DNA from: Microbacterium sp. MYb54
Lineage (GTDB): Bacteria > Actinomycetota > Actinomycetes > Actinomycetales > Microbacteriaceae
Length of the DNA stretch: 64,000 nucleotides
Assembly: GCF_002979515.1 (NCBI RefSeq)
Contig: NZ_PCPA01000015.1
Location: 1 to 64,000, forward strand
Direction: 5' to 3'
Made by a program: the position numbers and the translations under genes. The notes below the pieces were generated by a model, which was not told where the DNA came from, made no database searches, and saw only the letters and a list, made by a program, of their open reading frames with translations. Below are positions 42,108 to 50,083 of this stretch, piece by piece. Each line of letters opens with the position of its first letter. Position 1 is the first letter of the stretch.

Positions 42108-43269
42108 CCTCGGTGGCGGTCACCATCACTCCGAGCGGTGCGAGGTAGCCGTTGGGGTCGATCGTCCAGTCGGCCGCAGCGGCCGCCTCGACGACCTCCG
42201 GTGCCCACTCGAGGTAGACGCGGTCGTCACCGCCGTTGATCACGAGCACCGTGCCGGTGCCGCTCTCGTCGCCTTCGACGCAGGTGTACGAGCGCCAGGC
42301 GCCCTCCGGCACCGAGAAGGCGTCGCCGGGGCCGAGGTTCACGGTCGTCGTCGAGTCGTCGTTCAGCGTGACCTCCCAGCGACCGGTCTTGAACAGCAGC
42401 GCCTGCGTCTTGTCGTGACGGTGGCGCAGCACGCCCTGGCCGGGCTCGGCCTTCACCCACGCGAGGTTGAAGGAGTGGGGCTCGTGCACGTTCGGCGCCT
42501 GGCGGCGGTTCTCGCTCATGCCGTAGCCGATCGCAGTGGCGAGCTCGACGCGACCACCCTCGACCGCTGCACACAGCAGCGCGGCTGCGGAGTACTTGCG
42601 ATCACCGGGCTGGATCACGCGCGAGCGCATGTCCTCGACCGTGAACGTCGTGAGCTCGTCGATGTAGTGCTGCTTCATCGGCGTGATCAGTGCGACGTCG
42701 TCGGGCAGCACGTCGCCCGCGACCGTGTCGATCAACTGGTTGTCGGCGGTGAGGTGCAGGCCGTAGGACTCCGCCTCGCGCAGCACCGACGGGCCCCAGA
42801 TGATGCCACCGTTGTCGTCGCGACCGAGCACTGTGTAGAGGATGCCCTCGTCCGGTCCCTCGTTCGTGAACCCGCGGAAGATCCAGGTCGGGATGGTCAC
42901 GATGTCGCCGTCGTGGCTGATGTACTCGCCCTGTTTGCCGTCCACACCCCAACGGAGGCGGAACTCGCCGCCGAGGTTGATGAACACCTCGGCCGTGAAG
43001 TGCAGGTGCAGGTTGTTCGAGATGCCGTTGGGCATGCCGGCCGCGCCCGTGTTGAACCCGTGGTTCTCCTCGAGGTTCACGTACTGGTTCGCGTTCTGGG
43101 AGACCCCGGCGCCGATGAAGGCGTAGTTCTCCTTGCGGTCGGACCCCGGCGTGCGGCAGTCGATGAACGCCGAGTTGCAGGGCACCCAATCGGTGCGGCG
43201 GATCGTCCGTCGATCGATCTCGTTCGCGTCGACGATGACGTCGCCCGCGTCGACGATGGCGTTGCTCAT
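42100..43269 (-). CDS. Bicupin protein, possible oxygenase or isomerase
   Basis: 389 aa with two cupin domains. The first (about 80-170) has HLHFTAEVFINLGGEFRLRWG, with a plausible His-x-His-x3-Glu metal set. The second (about 275-350) has HRHDKTQALLFKTGRWEVTL and PGDAFSVPEGAWRSYT, where the Glu is replaced by Gln. Bicupins include aromatic and flavonol dioxygenases, so ring cleavage or isomerisation is possible. The start ATG 43269 has GGAG 8 nt upstream. It lies second in an operon behind the double SnoaL gene. No close characterised relative is recognised. Confidence 0.8.
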   Translation of the reverse strand: MSNAIVDAGDVIVDANEIDRRTIRRTDWVPCNSAFIDCRTPGSDRKENYAFIGAGVSQNANQYVNLEENHGFNTGAAGMPNGISNNLHLHFTAEVFINLGGEFRLRWGVDGKQGEYISHDGDIVTIPTWIFRGFTNEGPDEGILYTVLGRDDNGGIIWGPSVLREAESYGLHLTADNQLIDTVAGDVLPDDVALITPMKQHYIDELTTFTVEDMRSRVIQPGDRKYSAAALLCAAVEGGRVELATAIGYGMSENRRQAPNVHEPHSFNLAWVKAEPGQGVLRHRHDKTQALLFKTGRWEVTLNDDSTTTVNLGPGDAFSVPEGAWRSYTCVEGDESGTGTVLVINGGDDRVYLEWAPEVVEAAAAADWTIDPNGYLAPLGVMVTATEDD

Positions 43270-43290
43270 TTCTTTTTCTCCTTCAGAAAA

Positions 43291-44271
43291 TCAGTAGATG
43301 TTGGCGAAAGCGACGGGCTCGTCGTCTCGCTGGCCTTGGATCTGGGCTCGAAGGGCGATGTCGTCCCACAGGCGAACCTCCTTGACGAGGGCACCGTTGT
43401 GGAACGTGAACTGCGAGATACCGAGCACGTCGACGGGCTTGCCGGTGAGGGGACCGTAGTTCGGGGCGCCGTTGTAGTCCCCGACGAATTTCCACACGAC
43501 GGCGACGCGCAGGCCCGCGTACCGCACGTCGTAGTTGGTCTGGACGTCACGGATCTCGAACTGTCCGCCGGGGAACGACTCGAGAAAGCGCAACAGCGCC
43601 CGACGGTAGCCCTCCGGACGGATGACCAGGCGGTTGCCGACCGTCAGGAGCACGAGGTCGCGCTCGAAGAACTTCTCGACCTTCTGCAGGTCTCGGTCGT
43701 TCCACACGGTCTTGATCAGATCGATCACGGTCTCGACCTCGGAGCGGTACTCATCCGGGCGGACACCGGAGTCGCCCTTCGCGATCGGGTCGACGGGGGC
43801 GGGCTCGTTCCAAGAACCGGAGAAGCCGCGGAAGGTCTGCGCCCTGGCGACCTCGTCGAGATCCTCGCCCCGGGCGAGCGGGCCGGCGAGGGTGTCACGG
43901 ACGACCCATTCCTCGACCATGCGGCCTCGGCGGTACAGGCAGTTGGCGATCGTACGGCTGAACTCCGAGGTCTGCAGGTGACCGGAGAGCACGAGGTGCG
44001 AGCTGAGGAACGCGTCGTCGCCGCGCTGCTCCCAGATGACGTCTTCGGCCTGGCCGGTGCGATCGGGGGTCGCCGAGATGCGCATGAGCGATCCCTCGAT
44101 CACCTCATCGCGGTTCGAGGACGTACCGAGACCGCCATGCACGATCGAGTCGGGCTCGTAGTTCTCACGGATGTAGTGGATCGACCGATCGACCCAGATG
44201 AGGTCGGTGACTTCGCGGATGAAGTCGTCGGGGTCCTTGTACGGCAGATAGGCAACCGGGTCGAGAGACAC
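43291..44271 (-). CDS. Double SnoaL-like (NTF2-fold) protein
   Basis: 326 aa in two NTF2/SnoaL-like halves. The first (about 10-140) contains YIRENYEPDSIVHGGLGTSSNRDEVIEG. The second (about 165-315) contains VETVIDLIKTVWNDRDLQKVEKFFERDLVLLTVGNRLVIRPEGYRRALLRFLESFPGGQFEIRD. NTF2-fold proteins act as cyclases, isomerases, dehydratases or non-catalytic ligand binders. Its promoter carries a LacI-type palindrome 65 nt upstream and it is the first gene of the three-gene minus-strand operon. The chemistry is unknown. Confidence 0.8.
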   Translation of the reverse strand: MSLDPVAYLPYKDPDDFIREVTDLIWVDRSIHYIRENYEPDSIVHGGLGTSSNRDEVIEGSLMRISATPDRTGQAEDVIWEQRGDDAFLSSHLVLSGHLQTSEFSRTIANCLYRRGRMVEEWVVRDTLAGPLARGEDLDEVARAQTFRGFSGSWNEPAPVDPIAKGDSGVRPDEYRSEVETVIDLIKTVWNDRDLQKVEKFFERDLVLLTVGNRLVIRPEGYRRALLRFLESFPGGQFEIRDVQTNYDVRYAGLRVAVVWKFVGDYNGAPNYGPLTGKPVDVLGISQFTFHNGALVKEVRLWDDIALRAQIQGQRDDEPVAFANIY

Positions 44272-44335
44272 GCTTTTCGCTCCTTCGAGATCAGAGTCTG
44301 CGGTTCATCCGTGATCGCAGGCCTCGTTTTCGTCA

Positions 44336-44351
44336 GTGTATGCGTATGCAC
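44336..44351. promoter_or_regulatory. LacI operator of the SnoaL-bicupin-CN-hydrolase operon
   Basis: GTGTATGCGTATGCAC is a near-palindrome centred on CG, matching the ATACGTAT-type operators at 45.5 and 52.3-52.4 kb with transition changes. Confidence 0.7.
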
Positions 44352-44427
44352 AGCGAGGCGCAAGAGCCATCTCAGCGCACACGTGATCATCGCTGGACCG
44401 AACGCCGCGGGGCGCGCGGTCGCGAGC

Positions 44428-45429
44428 TCAGTGCGAGGGCGCGGCCGCCAGAGTGCGCCGCGGAACGAAGGCCGACCCGAAGCGGGTGCTCTCGCGCTCT
44501 GCCGTCGGATCCTCGATCCGACGCACGATGAGGCCGGCGGCGGCGCGTGCCATGCCGGCGATGTCGTAGCCGACGGTCGCGAGGTCGATCAGCGGCCAGG
44601 CCGCTTCAGGCAGATCGTCGAAGCCGATGATCGACAGATCATCCGGAACCCGCAGCCCCGCACGATGGGCGGCGTTGAGCGCGCCGTATGCGACCACGTC
44701 GTTGCCGCAGAACAGCAGCGTCGCGCGGGGGTCCGCCGCGAGGAGCTCGGCCGCAGCCGCCTCGCCCTCGGCGGCGTCGTAGGGCACCCGGCGCGTGTCG
44801 CCCTCGCTCAACGCGAGGCCGTTCGCGAGAAGGGCGTCGCGCAGGGCCGCCTCCCGACTCTGTGCCGTGCTGGTATTGCTCGGGCCGAGAACCGCTGCGA
44901 CGCGTCGATGCCCGAGCTCCACCGCCCGCGCCACCGCCTCCCGATACCCGGGGACCGGGTCGACGACCGTGGCGTCGGCATCGACCATCGCGCCCGTGCG
45001 GTTGAAGTATACGAAGGGCAGGCCGCGGTCCCGCAGGCGCAGCGGCACCACCGAATCCACCGTGGTGGTCGCGAGGATCACGCCGTCGAGTCCGTTCGCG
45101 ACGAGCCTCTCGACGACCGTGTCGTTGTCGGCGCTCTCGGTCTGCAGCATCAGCTGATAGCCGAGCTCCTCGAGCTCGCGGTGCACCGGGGCGATGATGT
45201 GCGAATAGAACTGGTTGTCGAGGTCGGTGAGCAGCAGGCCGATGCGCCGCGTGCGACCGGACGAGAGCGCCCGACCCGCCTCGCTCGGCACGTAGCCGAG
45301 CAGCTGAGCGGCCTCGCGCACGCGGAGCTTGGTGGCGTCGGAGACCCGCGAATCGTCGCGCAGCGCTCGCGACACCGTCGGCTGAGAGACGCCCGCCAAC
45401 CGGGCCACATCACGACTCGTGACGACCAT
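44428..45429 (-). CDS. LacI-family repressor of the catabolic region
   Basis: 333 aa. The N-terminal LacI helix-turn-helix is TSRDVARLAGVSQPTVSRALRDDSRVSDATKLRVREAAQLLGYVPSEAGRAL. The periplasmic-binding-protein-like effector domain has RRIGLLLTDLDNQFYSHIIAPVHRELEELGY and IIGFDDLPEAAW. It is divergent from the HisD-like gene 2, with two operator half or full sites between. The same operator motif precedes the other two operons, so the effector is probably the imported sugar-like compound or an early metabolite (inference). Confidence 0.9.
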   Translation of the reverse strand: MVVTSRDVARLAGVSQPTVSRALRDDSRVSDATKLRVREAAQLLGYVPSEAGRALSSGRTRRIGLLLTDLDNQFYSHIIAPVHRELEELGYQLMLQTESADNDTVVERLVANGLDGVILATTTVDSVVPLRLRDRGLPFVYFNRTGAMVDADATVVDPVPGYREAVARAVELGHRRVAAVLGPSNTSTAQSREAALRDALLANGLALSEGDTRRVPYDAAEGEAAAAELLAADPRATLLFCGNDVVAYGALNAAHRAGLRVPDDLSIIGFDDLPEAAWPLIDLATVGYDIAGMARAAAGLIVRRIEDPTAERESTRFGSAFVPRRTLAAAPSH

Positions 45430-45468
45430 TCGACGCCTCCCCCTCGATTCCTGGGGATTCTACTGCCC

Positions 45469-45516
45469 TTGACGCCGGAATGCATACGCGGTCATAATCA
45501 GCACATACGTATGCAA
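45469..45516 (+). promoter_or_regulatory. Promoter and LacI operators of the HisD2-SDR-aldolase operon
   Basis: TTGACG (45469-45474), an 18-nt spacer and CATAAT (45493-45498) form a strong promoter. A half-matching operator TGCATACGCGGTCA (45481-45494) lies in the spacer, and the full palindrome GCACATACGTATGCAA (45501-45516) lies just downstream of the -10. This is a classical repression layout that would also cover the divergent LacI gene. Confidence 0.82.
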
Positions 45517-45530
45517 TGAAAGGACGGGCC

Positions 45531-46859
45531 ATGCCCCTGCATCTGAAGACCGCGCCGACGAAGACGTTCGCGGACACCGCTCAGCAGGATGTCGCCGAGC
45601 GTGTTCGGACGATCATCGGCGACGTCCGCGAGAACGGCGACGTCGCCGTTCGGCGGTACGCGGAGCAGTTCGACAACTGGAGCCGCGACTCGTACCGCCT
45701 GTCCGAGGACGAGATCACCGAGATCATCGGCACCCTCCCCGAACAGGTCATCGCCGACATCGAGTTCGTGCAGTCGCAGGTGCGGCGCTTCGCCCAGGCA
45801 CAGCGCGACTCGCTGGTCGACATCGAAGTCGAGACGCTGCCCGGTGTCTTCCTCGGGCAGAAGCACGTGCCTGTTCAGGCCGCCGGCGCCTACATCCCCG
45901 GCGGCAAGTACCCGCTCACGGCATCCGCGCACATGACGATCATCACCGCCAAGGTCGCCGGCGTCCCCCGTGTCGTCGCGTGCACCCCGCCGATCCGCGG
46001 CGAGATCCCCGCCGCCACCGTCGCCGCCATGAAGATGGCCGGCGCCGACGAGATCTACCTCCTCGGCGGCGTGCAGGCGGTCGCGGCGATGGCCGTCGGC
46101 ACCGACTCGATCGAGCCCGTCAACATGATCGCCGGCCCTGGCAACGCCTATGTCGCCGAGGCCAAGCGTCAGCTGTTCGGCGAGGTGGGCATCGACCTGT
46201 TCGCCGGCCCCACCGAGATCCTGATCGTCGCCGACGAGCACGCCGACCCCTTCTTCACGGCGGTCGACCTTCTGTCGCAGGCCGAGCACGGACCCGACTC
46301 CCCCGCCGTGCTCGTGACGACGTCGCAGCAGCTCGCAGAGGAGGTCATCGACTGGATCGAGAAGATCCTCCCCGGCATGCCGACGCGTGACTACGCTGGT
46401 CCCGCCTGGCGCGACTGGGGCCAGGTGATTGTGGCCGACGACCTCGACGAGGCGTACCGCATCGCCGACGGCTTCGCCTTCGAGCACGTGCAGATCTTCA
46501 CCGAGAACCCGCGCGAGGCGCTCACGAAGATGCACGACTACGGCGCGCTCTTCCTCGGCGAGAACACCTGCGTCTCTTACGGCGACAAGGTCATCGGCAC
46601 CAACCACGTGCTGCCGACGCTCGGCGCCGCCCGCTACACGGGTGGGCTGTGGGTCGGCAAGTACCTGCGCACCGTGACCTACCAGGAGGTGCAGAACACC
46701 GCGTCGTCCGCCGAGCTCGGCGCTGTCTGCGGTCGCGCTGCGCGGGTCGAGCTGTTCGAGGGGCACGCACGCTCCGGTGATGCCCGCGCCTGGCGCCACG
46801 CCGGCACGGAGTTCGCCTGGATCGAGGAGAGCCACGCGGTCGGCGCGGAATCACGATGA
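45531..46859 (+). CDS. Histidinol dehydrogenase family protein, catabolic (copy 2)
   Basis: 442 aa from ATG 45531, with AAAGGA 6 nt upstream; the ATG at 45516 overlaps the operator. The HisD-family motifs are present: SQAEHGPDSPA, FEHVQIF, IGTNHVLPT and FEGHARSGDAR. The sequence and operon, with an SDR and an HpaI-type aldolase, resemble catabolic HisD homologues such as sulfopropanediol 3-dehydrogenase (HpsN) more than biosynthetic HisD. It probably oxidises a primary alcohol to a carboxylate in two NAD-dependent steps. The substrate is unknown; no sulfolactate-degrading gene is seen here. Confidence 0.88.
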   Translation: MPLHLKTAPTKTFADTAQQDVAERVRTIIGDVRENGDVAVRRYAEQFDNWSRDSYRLSEDEITEIIGTLPEQVIADIEFVQSQVRRFAQAQRDSLVDIEVETLPGVFLGQKHVPVQAAGAYIPGGKYPLTASAHMTIITAKVAGVPRVVACTPPIRGEIPAATVAAMKMAGADEIYLLGGVQAVAAMAVGTDSIEPVNMIAGPGNAYVAEAKRQLFGEVGIDLFAGPTEILIVADEHADPFFTAVDLLSQAEHGPDSPAVLVTTSQQLAEEVIDWIEKILPGMPTRDYAGPAWRDWGQVIVADDLDEAYRIADGFAFEHVQIFTENPREALTKMHDYGALFLGENTCVSYGDKVIGTNHVLPTLGAARYTGGLWVGKYLRTVTYQEVQNTASSAELGAVCGRAARVELFEGHARSGDARAWRHAGTEFAWIEESHAVGAESR

Positions 46860-47614
46860 CCGACCTCACCGGCCGCAGTGCCGTGATCACCGGCGGCGGC
46901 AGCGGACTCGGGGCGGCCATCGCCCGGTCGCTGCACGCCGCCGGCGCCGAGGTCATCCTGGTCGGCCGCGACGAGCGCAAGCTCGCCGCGGTCGCGGCCG
47001 AGCTCGGGTCGAGGGCGCGCGGGCTGTCGTGCGATGTGTCGGATGCGGCCTCCGTCGAGGCCCTGCGCGAAGCGCTCGACGGCACCGACGTCTCGATCCT
47101 CGTGAACAACGCCGGTATCCCTGGCCCGGTCGCCGCGCTCACCGACATCGACGTGGACGACTGGGACGAGGTGTTCGACGTGAACGTGCGCGGCACCTTC
47201 CTGCTCTGCAAAGCGCTGCTGCCGGGAATGATCGCGCGCGGCGACGGCGACGTGATCAACGTCGCCTCGGTCTCGGGCAAGCGCCCGCTCGCGCACCGCA
47301 CCCCGTACTGCGCGTCGAAGATGGCCGTGATCGGACTGACCTCGACGCTCGCGTTCGAGGTCGGCCCCGCCGGTGTCCGGGTGAACTCGCTCTCGCCTGG
47401 TCCGGTCGCAGGCCCCCGGATGGAACGGAACTTCCGCCTCGAGGCCGAACGCTCCGGCTCCAGCATCGACGACGCCGAGCAGGCCTTCGTCTCGCGCGCC
47501 GCGCTCGGACGCATGGTCACCGAGGCCGAGGTCGGCCAGGCCGTCGTCGCGATGCTCGGGATGCCCGGCATGTGCGGCGCTGACGTCGATCTCTCGGCCG
47601 GGATGGTGGCGTGA
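46856..47614 (+). CDS. SDR family oxidoreductase of the LacI regulon
   Basis: 252-aa classical SDR. It has TGGGSGLGAAIA for cofactor binding, LVNNAGIPGP, Ser in NVASVSGKRPLA and active-site YCASK. The C-terminus is ADVDLSAGMVA. The ATG overlaps the HisD2 stop (ATGA) and the stop overlaps the aldolase start, so the three are co-translated. VILVGRDERK after the second strand, with Arg following Gly, suggests NADP preference. Likely oxidises a secondary alcohol in the same pathway. Confidence 0.9.
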   Translation: MTDLTGRSAVITGGGSGLGAAIARSLHAAGAEVILVGRDERKLAAVAAELGSRARGLSCDVSDAASVEALREALDGTDVSILVNNAGIPGPVAALTDIDVDDWDEVFDVNVRGTFLLCKALLPGMIARGDGDVINVASVSGKRPLAHRTPYCASKMAVIGLTSTLAFEVGPAGVRVNSLSPGPVAGPRMERNFRLEAERSGSSIDDAEQAFVSRAALGRMVTEAEVGQAVVAMLGMPGMCGADVDLSAGMVA

Positions 47615-48369
47615 TGGCCTCGCGCGATCGCGCCTCGCTGCGGGAGCGAGCGAACGAGGGCGAGAAGCTGATCGGCGCGCTGCTGCGGATGCCGTCGGAG
47701 GAGCTCGTCGAGATGCTCGCCGTCGCCGGGTTCGACTTCGTGCTGATCGACTGCGAGCACGGGCCGGCCGACATCGTCGCGCTGCGTCAGCACATCGCGG
47801 TCGCGGCCGTGCACGGGGTGCCGACGGTCGTCCGGGTCGGGGAGGGCGACCGTGGGCAGATCCTGCGGGTGCTCGACCAGGGTGCGGAGGGTGTTCTCAC
47901 CCCGCACCTCGACACCCCCGAAGACGCGGAGGCCCTCGTCGACGCCTCGCTGTACCCGCCGGTCGGCAGTCGTGGCTTCGCGACCTACAGCCGTGCCGGG
48001 CGGTTCGGCCAGGTCGACCCCGCCGAGCACCGCGACTGGTGGCTCGAGAACACCTTGGTCCTCGGCATGATCGAGTCGCCGCGGGGCGTGTCGAACGTCG
48101 AGGAGATCGTCGCGACGCCACGACTCGACGGCATCATGGTGGGCCCCGCCGACCTCGCCGCGAGCTCGACCCCCGACGACCGGCCTGTTGCGGAGGCGAT
48201 CTCCACGGTGCACGCGGCCCTCGCTGCCGCCGGCTCGCTGCGGATGGACATCGTCGGCACGAGAGCCGCGGCCGATGCCGCCTTCGCCACGGGCGCCGAC
48301 CTCGTCGTCTACAACCTGGCTTCGTCACTGCTCGTGCACCTGACCGACCTGGCGTCGCCCGCACGCTGA
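47614..48369 (+). CDS. HpcH/HpaI-type aldolase
   Basis: 251-aa class II (metal-dependent) pyruvate-type aldolase. The catalytic His is in LIDCEHGPAD, the metal-binding Glu in GMIESPRGVSN and Asp in VGPADLAASS, and the RVG substrate-loop arginine lies in TVVRVGEGD. I start at ATG 47614 inside the SDR stop. These enzymes split 2-keto-3-deoxy-type or 2-keto-4-hydroxy acids into pyruvate and an aldehyde, the expected final carbon-carbon cleavage for products of the dehydrogenases upstream. It is followed by palindromic repeat C. Confidence 0.88.
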   Translation: MASRDRASLRERANEGEKLIGALLRMPSEELVEMLAVAGFDFVLIDCEHGPADIVALRQHIAVAAVHGVPTVVRVGEGDRGQILRVLDQGAEGVLTPHLDTPEDAEALVDASLYPPVGSRGFATYSRAGRFGQVDPAEHRDWWLENTLVLGMIESPRGVSNVEEIVATPRLDGIMVGPADLAASSTPDDRPVAEAISTVHAALAAAGSLRMDIVGTRAAADAAFATGADLVVYNLASSLLVHLTDLASPAR

Positions 48370-48403
48370 CCGCCGCTGCCCGCCCGCCCGCCGCGCCGGG
48401 TCA

Positions 48404-48470
48404 GGCGGAGTTCTCCTCGTCGGGAGGATGCCTGCGAAGCATCCGTCCTCCCGACGAGGAGTTCTCCGCC
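48404..48470. repeat. 67-bp palindromic repeat, copy C
   Basis: The most symmetrical copy. GGCGGAGTTCTCC opens the left arm and GGAGTTCTCCGCC closes the right arm; the arms (48404-48428, 48446-48470) pair in 23 of 25 positions, and a GATGC ... GCATC hairpin sits at the centre. It is flanked by TCA and CCACG. It lies between the convergent aldolase and alpha/beta hydrolase genes and probably also terminates both. Confidence 0.82.
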
Positions 48471-48489
48471 CCACGCGATGAGCACGGCG

Positions 48490-49188
48490 TCAGCGGGATC
48501 CAACTCCCGAGAGCTGCTGCCTCCACGACCGCAGCAGCTCTCCGAACGCCCGGGGACGCTCGAGCGGCAGCAGGTGACCGGCGTCGAGCGTGACCAGCCT
48601 CGCATCCGGCATCTGCGTCACGATCTCGGTGTGGAAGTGCGGCGGACAGATCACGTCGTCGAGGCCGGACACGACCAGCGTCGGCGTCGCCACCCCCGGC
48701 AGCGCACCGAGCAGATCGCGGCGACTGAGCTGCAGGTGCAGCTGCGAGCGCAGCAGGTCGGCGCCGGTGTCATCGCCCATCGCGAGCGTGCGCTCGATCA
48801 GGTCGGGGTGCTCGCGCACGGCATCATCGCCCAGAAGCGCCGGCAGGATGCTCGACTGCAGCTGACGAGCGTCCTCCCCTCCGTCGAGCCGCGCGATCCA
48901 ATCTCGCCAGCCTTCACGCTGCGCGCCGGTGGGAGCCTTGGCATTGGTCGACACCAGGCACAGTCCGCCCAGACGCTCCGGCGCCGATACGGCGAGCGCC
49001 ATCGCGACGATGGCCCCGAGCGAATGCCCGACCAGCACGAAACGCTCGGGCAAGACAGCGCTCAGCGCATCCACCTGCTCGTCGATGTCGCCACGATCGA
49101 GCAGGGGGCGGATGACGGGACCCAGCCCGGCATCCGCCCACAGATCGGGCGTGCAGTTCATGCCGGCGAGCAGCACCAGCGGCAGCAT
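48490..49188 (-). CDS. Alpha/beta hydrolase
   Basis: 232 aa. The catalytic triad is visible: Ser in VGHSLGAIVA, Asp in SGLDDVICPPH and His in DAGHLLPLERP. The fold and length fit the MenH/carboxylesterase-like group. The start ATG is 1 nt from the stop of the sugar-permease gene, so it ends the transport operon. An ester or C-C bond hydrolase acting on the imported compound is likely; the substrate is unknown. Confidence 0.88.
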   Translation of the reverse strand: MLPLVLLAGMNCTPDLWADAGLGPVIRPLLDRGDIDEQVDALSAVLPERFVLVGHSLGAIVAMALAVSAPERLGGLCLVSTNAKAPTGAQREGWRDWIARLDGGEDARQLQSSILPALLGDDAVREHPDLIERTLAMGDDTGADLLRSQLHLQLSRRDLLGALPGVATPTLVVSGLDDVICPPHFHTEIVTQMPDARLVTLDAGHLLPLERPRAFGELLRSWRQQLSGVGSR

Positions 49189-49189
49189 G

Positions 49190-50083
49190 TCAGCCCTTCA
49201 CCGCCCCATCGCTGAGGCCTGCGACGAGGTATTTCTGTGCGATGAACGCGATGACGAACACCGGGATCGTGAGCAGCATGGACGCTGCTCCCGCCTGTTG
49301 CAGCATCGGCAGTGTCTGCCCCAGCTGCGTGGCGATGAACACCGGGACCGTCTTGGACGAGGTGTCGGTGAGCACGAGTGCGGTGAGGTACTCCTGGAAC
49401 GCGAACAGGAAGACGAAGATGCCCGCGGTGAGGATGCCGGGACCCATCAGCGGGATCATGACCCGTCGCAGCATCCCGATCCTCGTGCAACCGTCGATCA
49501 TGGCCGCCTCGTCGAGCTCTTTGGGAATCTCGGCGAAGAAGTTGCGCAGCAGCCAGATGGTGAACGGCTGATTGATCGCGACCAGGGCGATGGCCAGGGC
49601 GAACGTGGTGTCGTAGATACCCAGCGCACGGCTGATGTCGTACATGGGCAGCACCACGGCGAACCGCGGGAGCGCCCGGAAGATCAGCGCGACCACCAGC
49701 AGCAGCGCCGAGATGTAGCTCGGGAACCGCGAGAGCGCGTAGGCCGCCGGGATGCCGATGATCAGTGCGATCACGGTGGACACCACGGCGACGACCACCG
49801 TGTTCACCAGGTAGTCCGCGAAGTACGTGGTCTCCCACAGGTCCACGAACGCCTTCAAAGTCGGCTCGTAGTCCCACAGCACCGGCGGATTGGCGAACGC
49901 GACGTCGGTCGGCTTGGTGACCGAGAGAGTCATCCAGATGAACGGGCTCAGCATCACGATGCAGAGCACACCCAGCAGCAGACCCGTCACGACGGGAGGA
50001 CGCGAGGGACCGCGACGACGACGTTTGGAAGAGCCGCCGGTCGTGATGGCCCTGGTCGAGAGATCGGGCGTCAGGAGACTCAT
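49190..50083 (-). CDS. Sugar-type ABC transporter permease (MalG/UgpE-like)
   Basis: 297 aa, about six transmembrane helices. The EAA loop is EIPKELDEAAMIDGCTRIGMLRRVMIPLM, typical of CUT1 carbohydrate permeases. A basic N-terminus (SSKRRRRGPSRPP) precedes the first helix. The start overlaps the upstream permease stop by 4 nt. No ATPase gene is nearby, so energy probably comes from a shared MsiK-type ATPase encoded elsewhere. Confidence 0.92.
   Translation of the reverse strand: MSLLTPDLSTRAITTGGSSKRRRRGPSRPPVVTGLLLGVLCIVMLSPFIWMTLSVTKPTDVAFANPPVLWDYEPTLKAFVDLWETTYFADYLVNTVVVAVVSTVIALIIGIPAAYALSRFPSYISALLLVVALIFRALPRFAVVLPMYDISRALGIYDTTFALAIALVAINQPFTIWLLRNFFAEIPKELDEAAMIDGCTRIGMLRRVMIPLMGPGILTAGIFVFLFAFQEYLTALVLTDTSSKTVPVFIATQLGQTLPMLQQAGAASMLLTIPVFVIAFIAQKYLVAGLSDGAVKG

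Noticed and set aside
41881..45519. 1212-codon open frame on the plus strand
   Set aside because: It runs antisense to the CN-hydrolase, bicupin, SnoaL and LacI genes, all with intact family motifs. It is a GC-rich shadow frame: its residues are His/Arg/Val-rich with no domain recognised.
45531..48369. Assigning the HisD2-SDR-aldolase operon to dihydroxypropanesulfonate degradation
   Set aside because: The dehydrogenase resembles HpsN in type, but no sulfolactate lyase, sulfite exporter or other sulfonate gene is present in the window.
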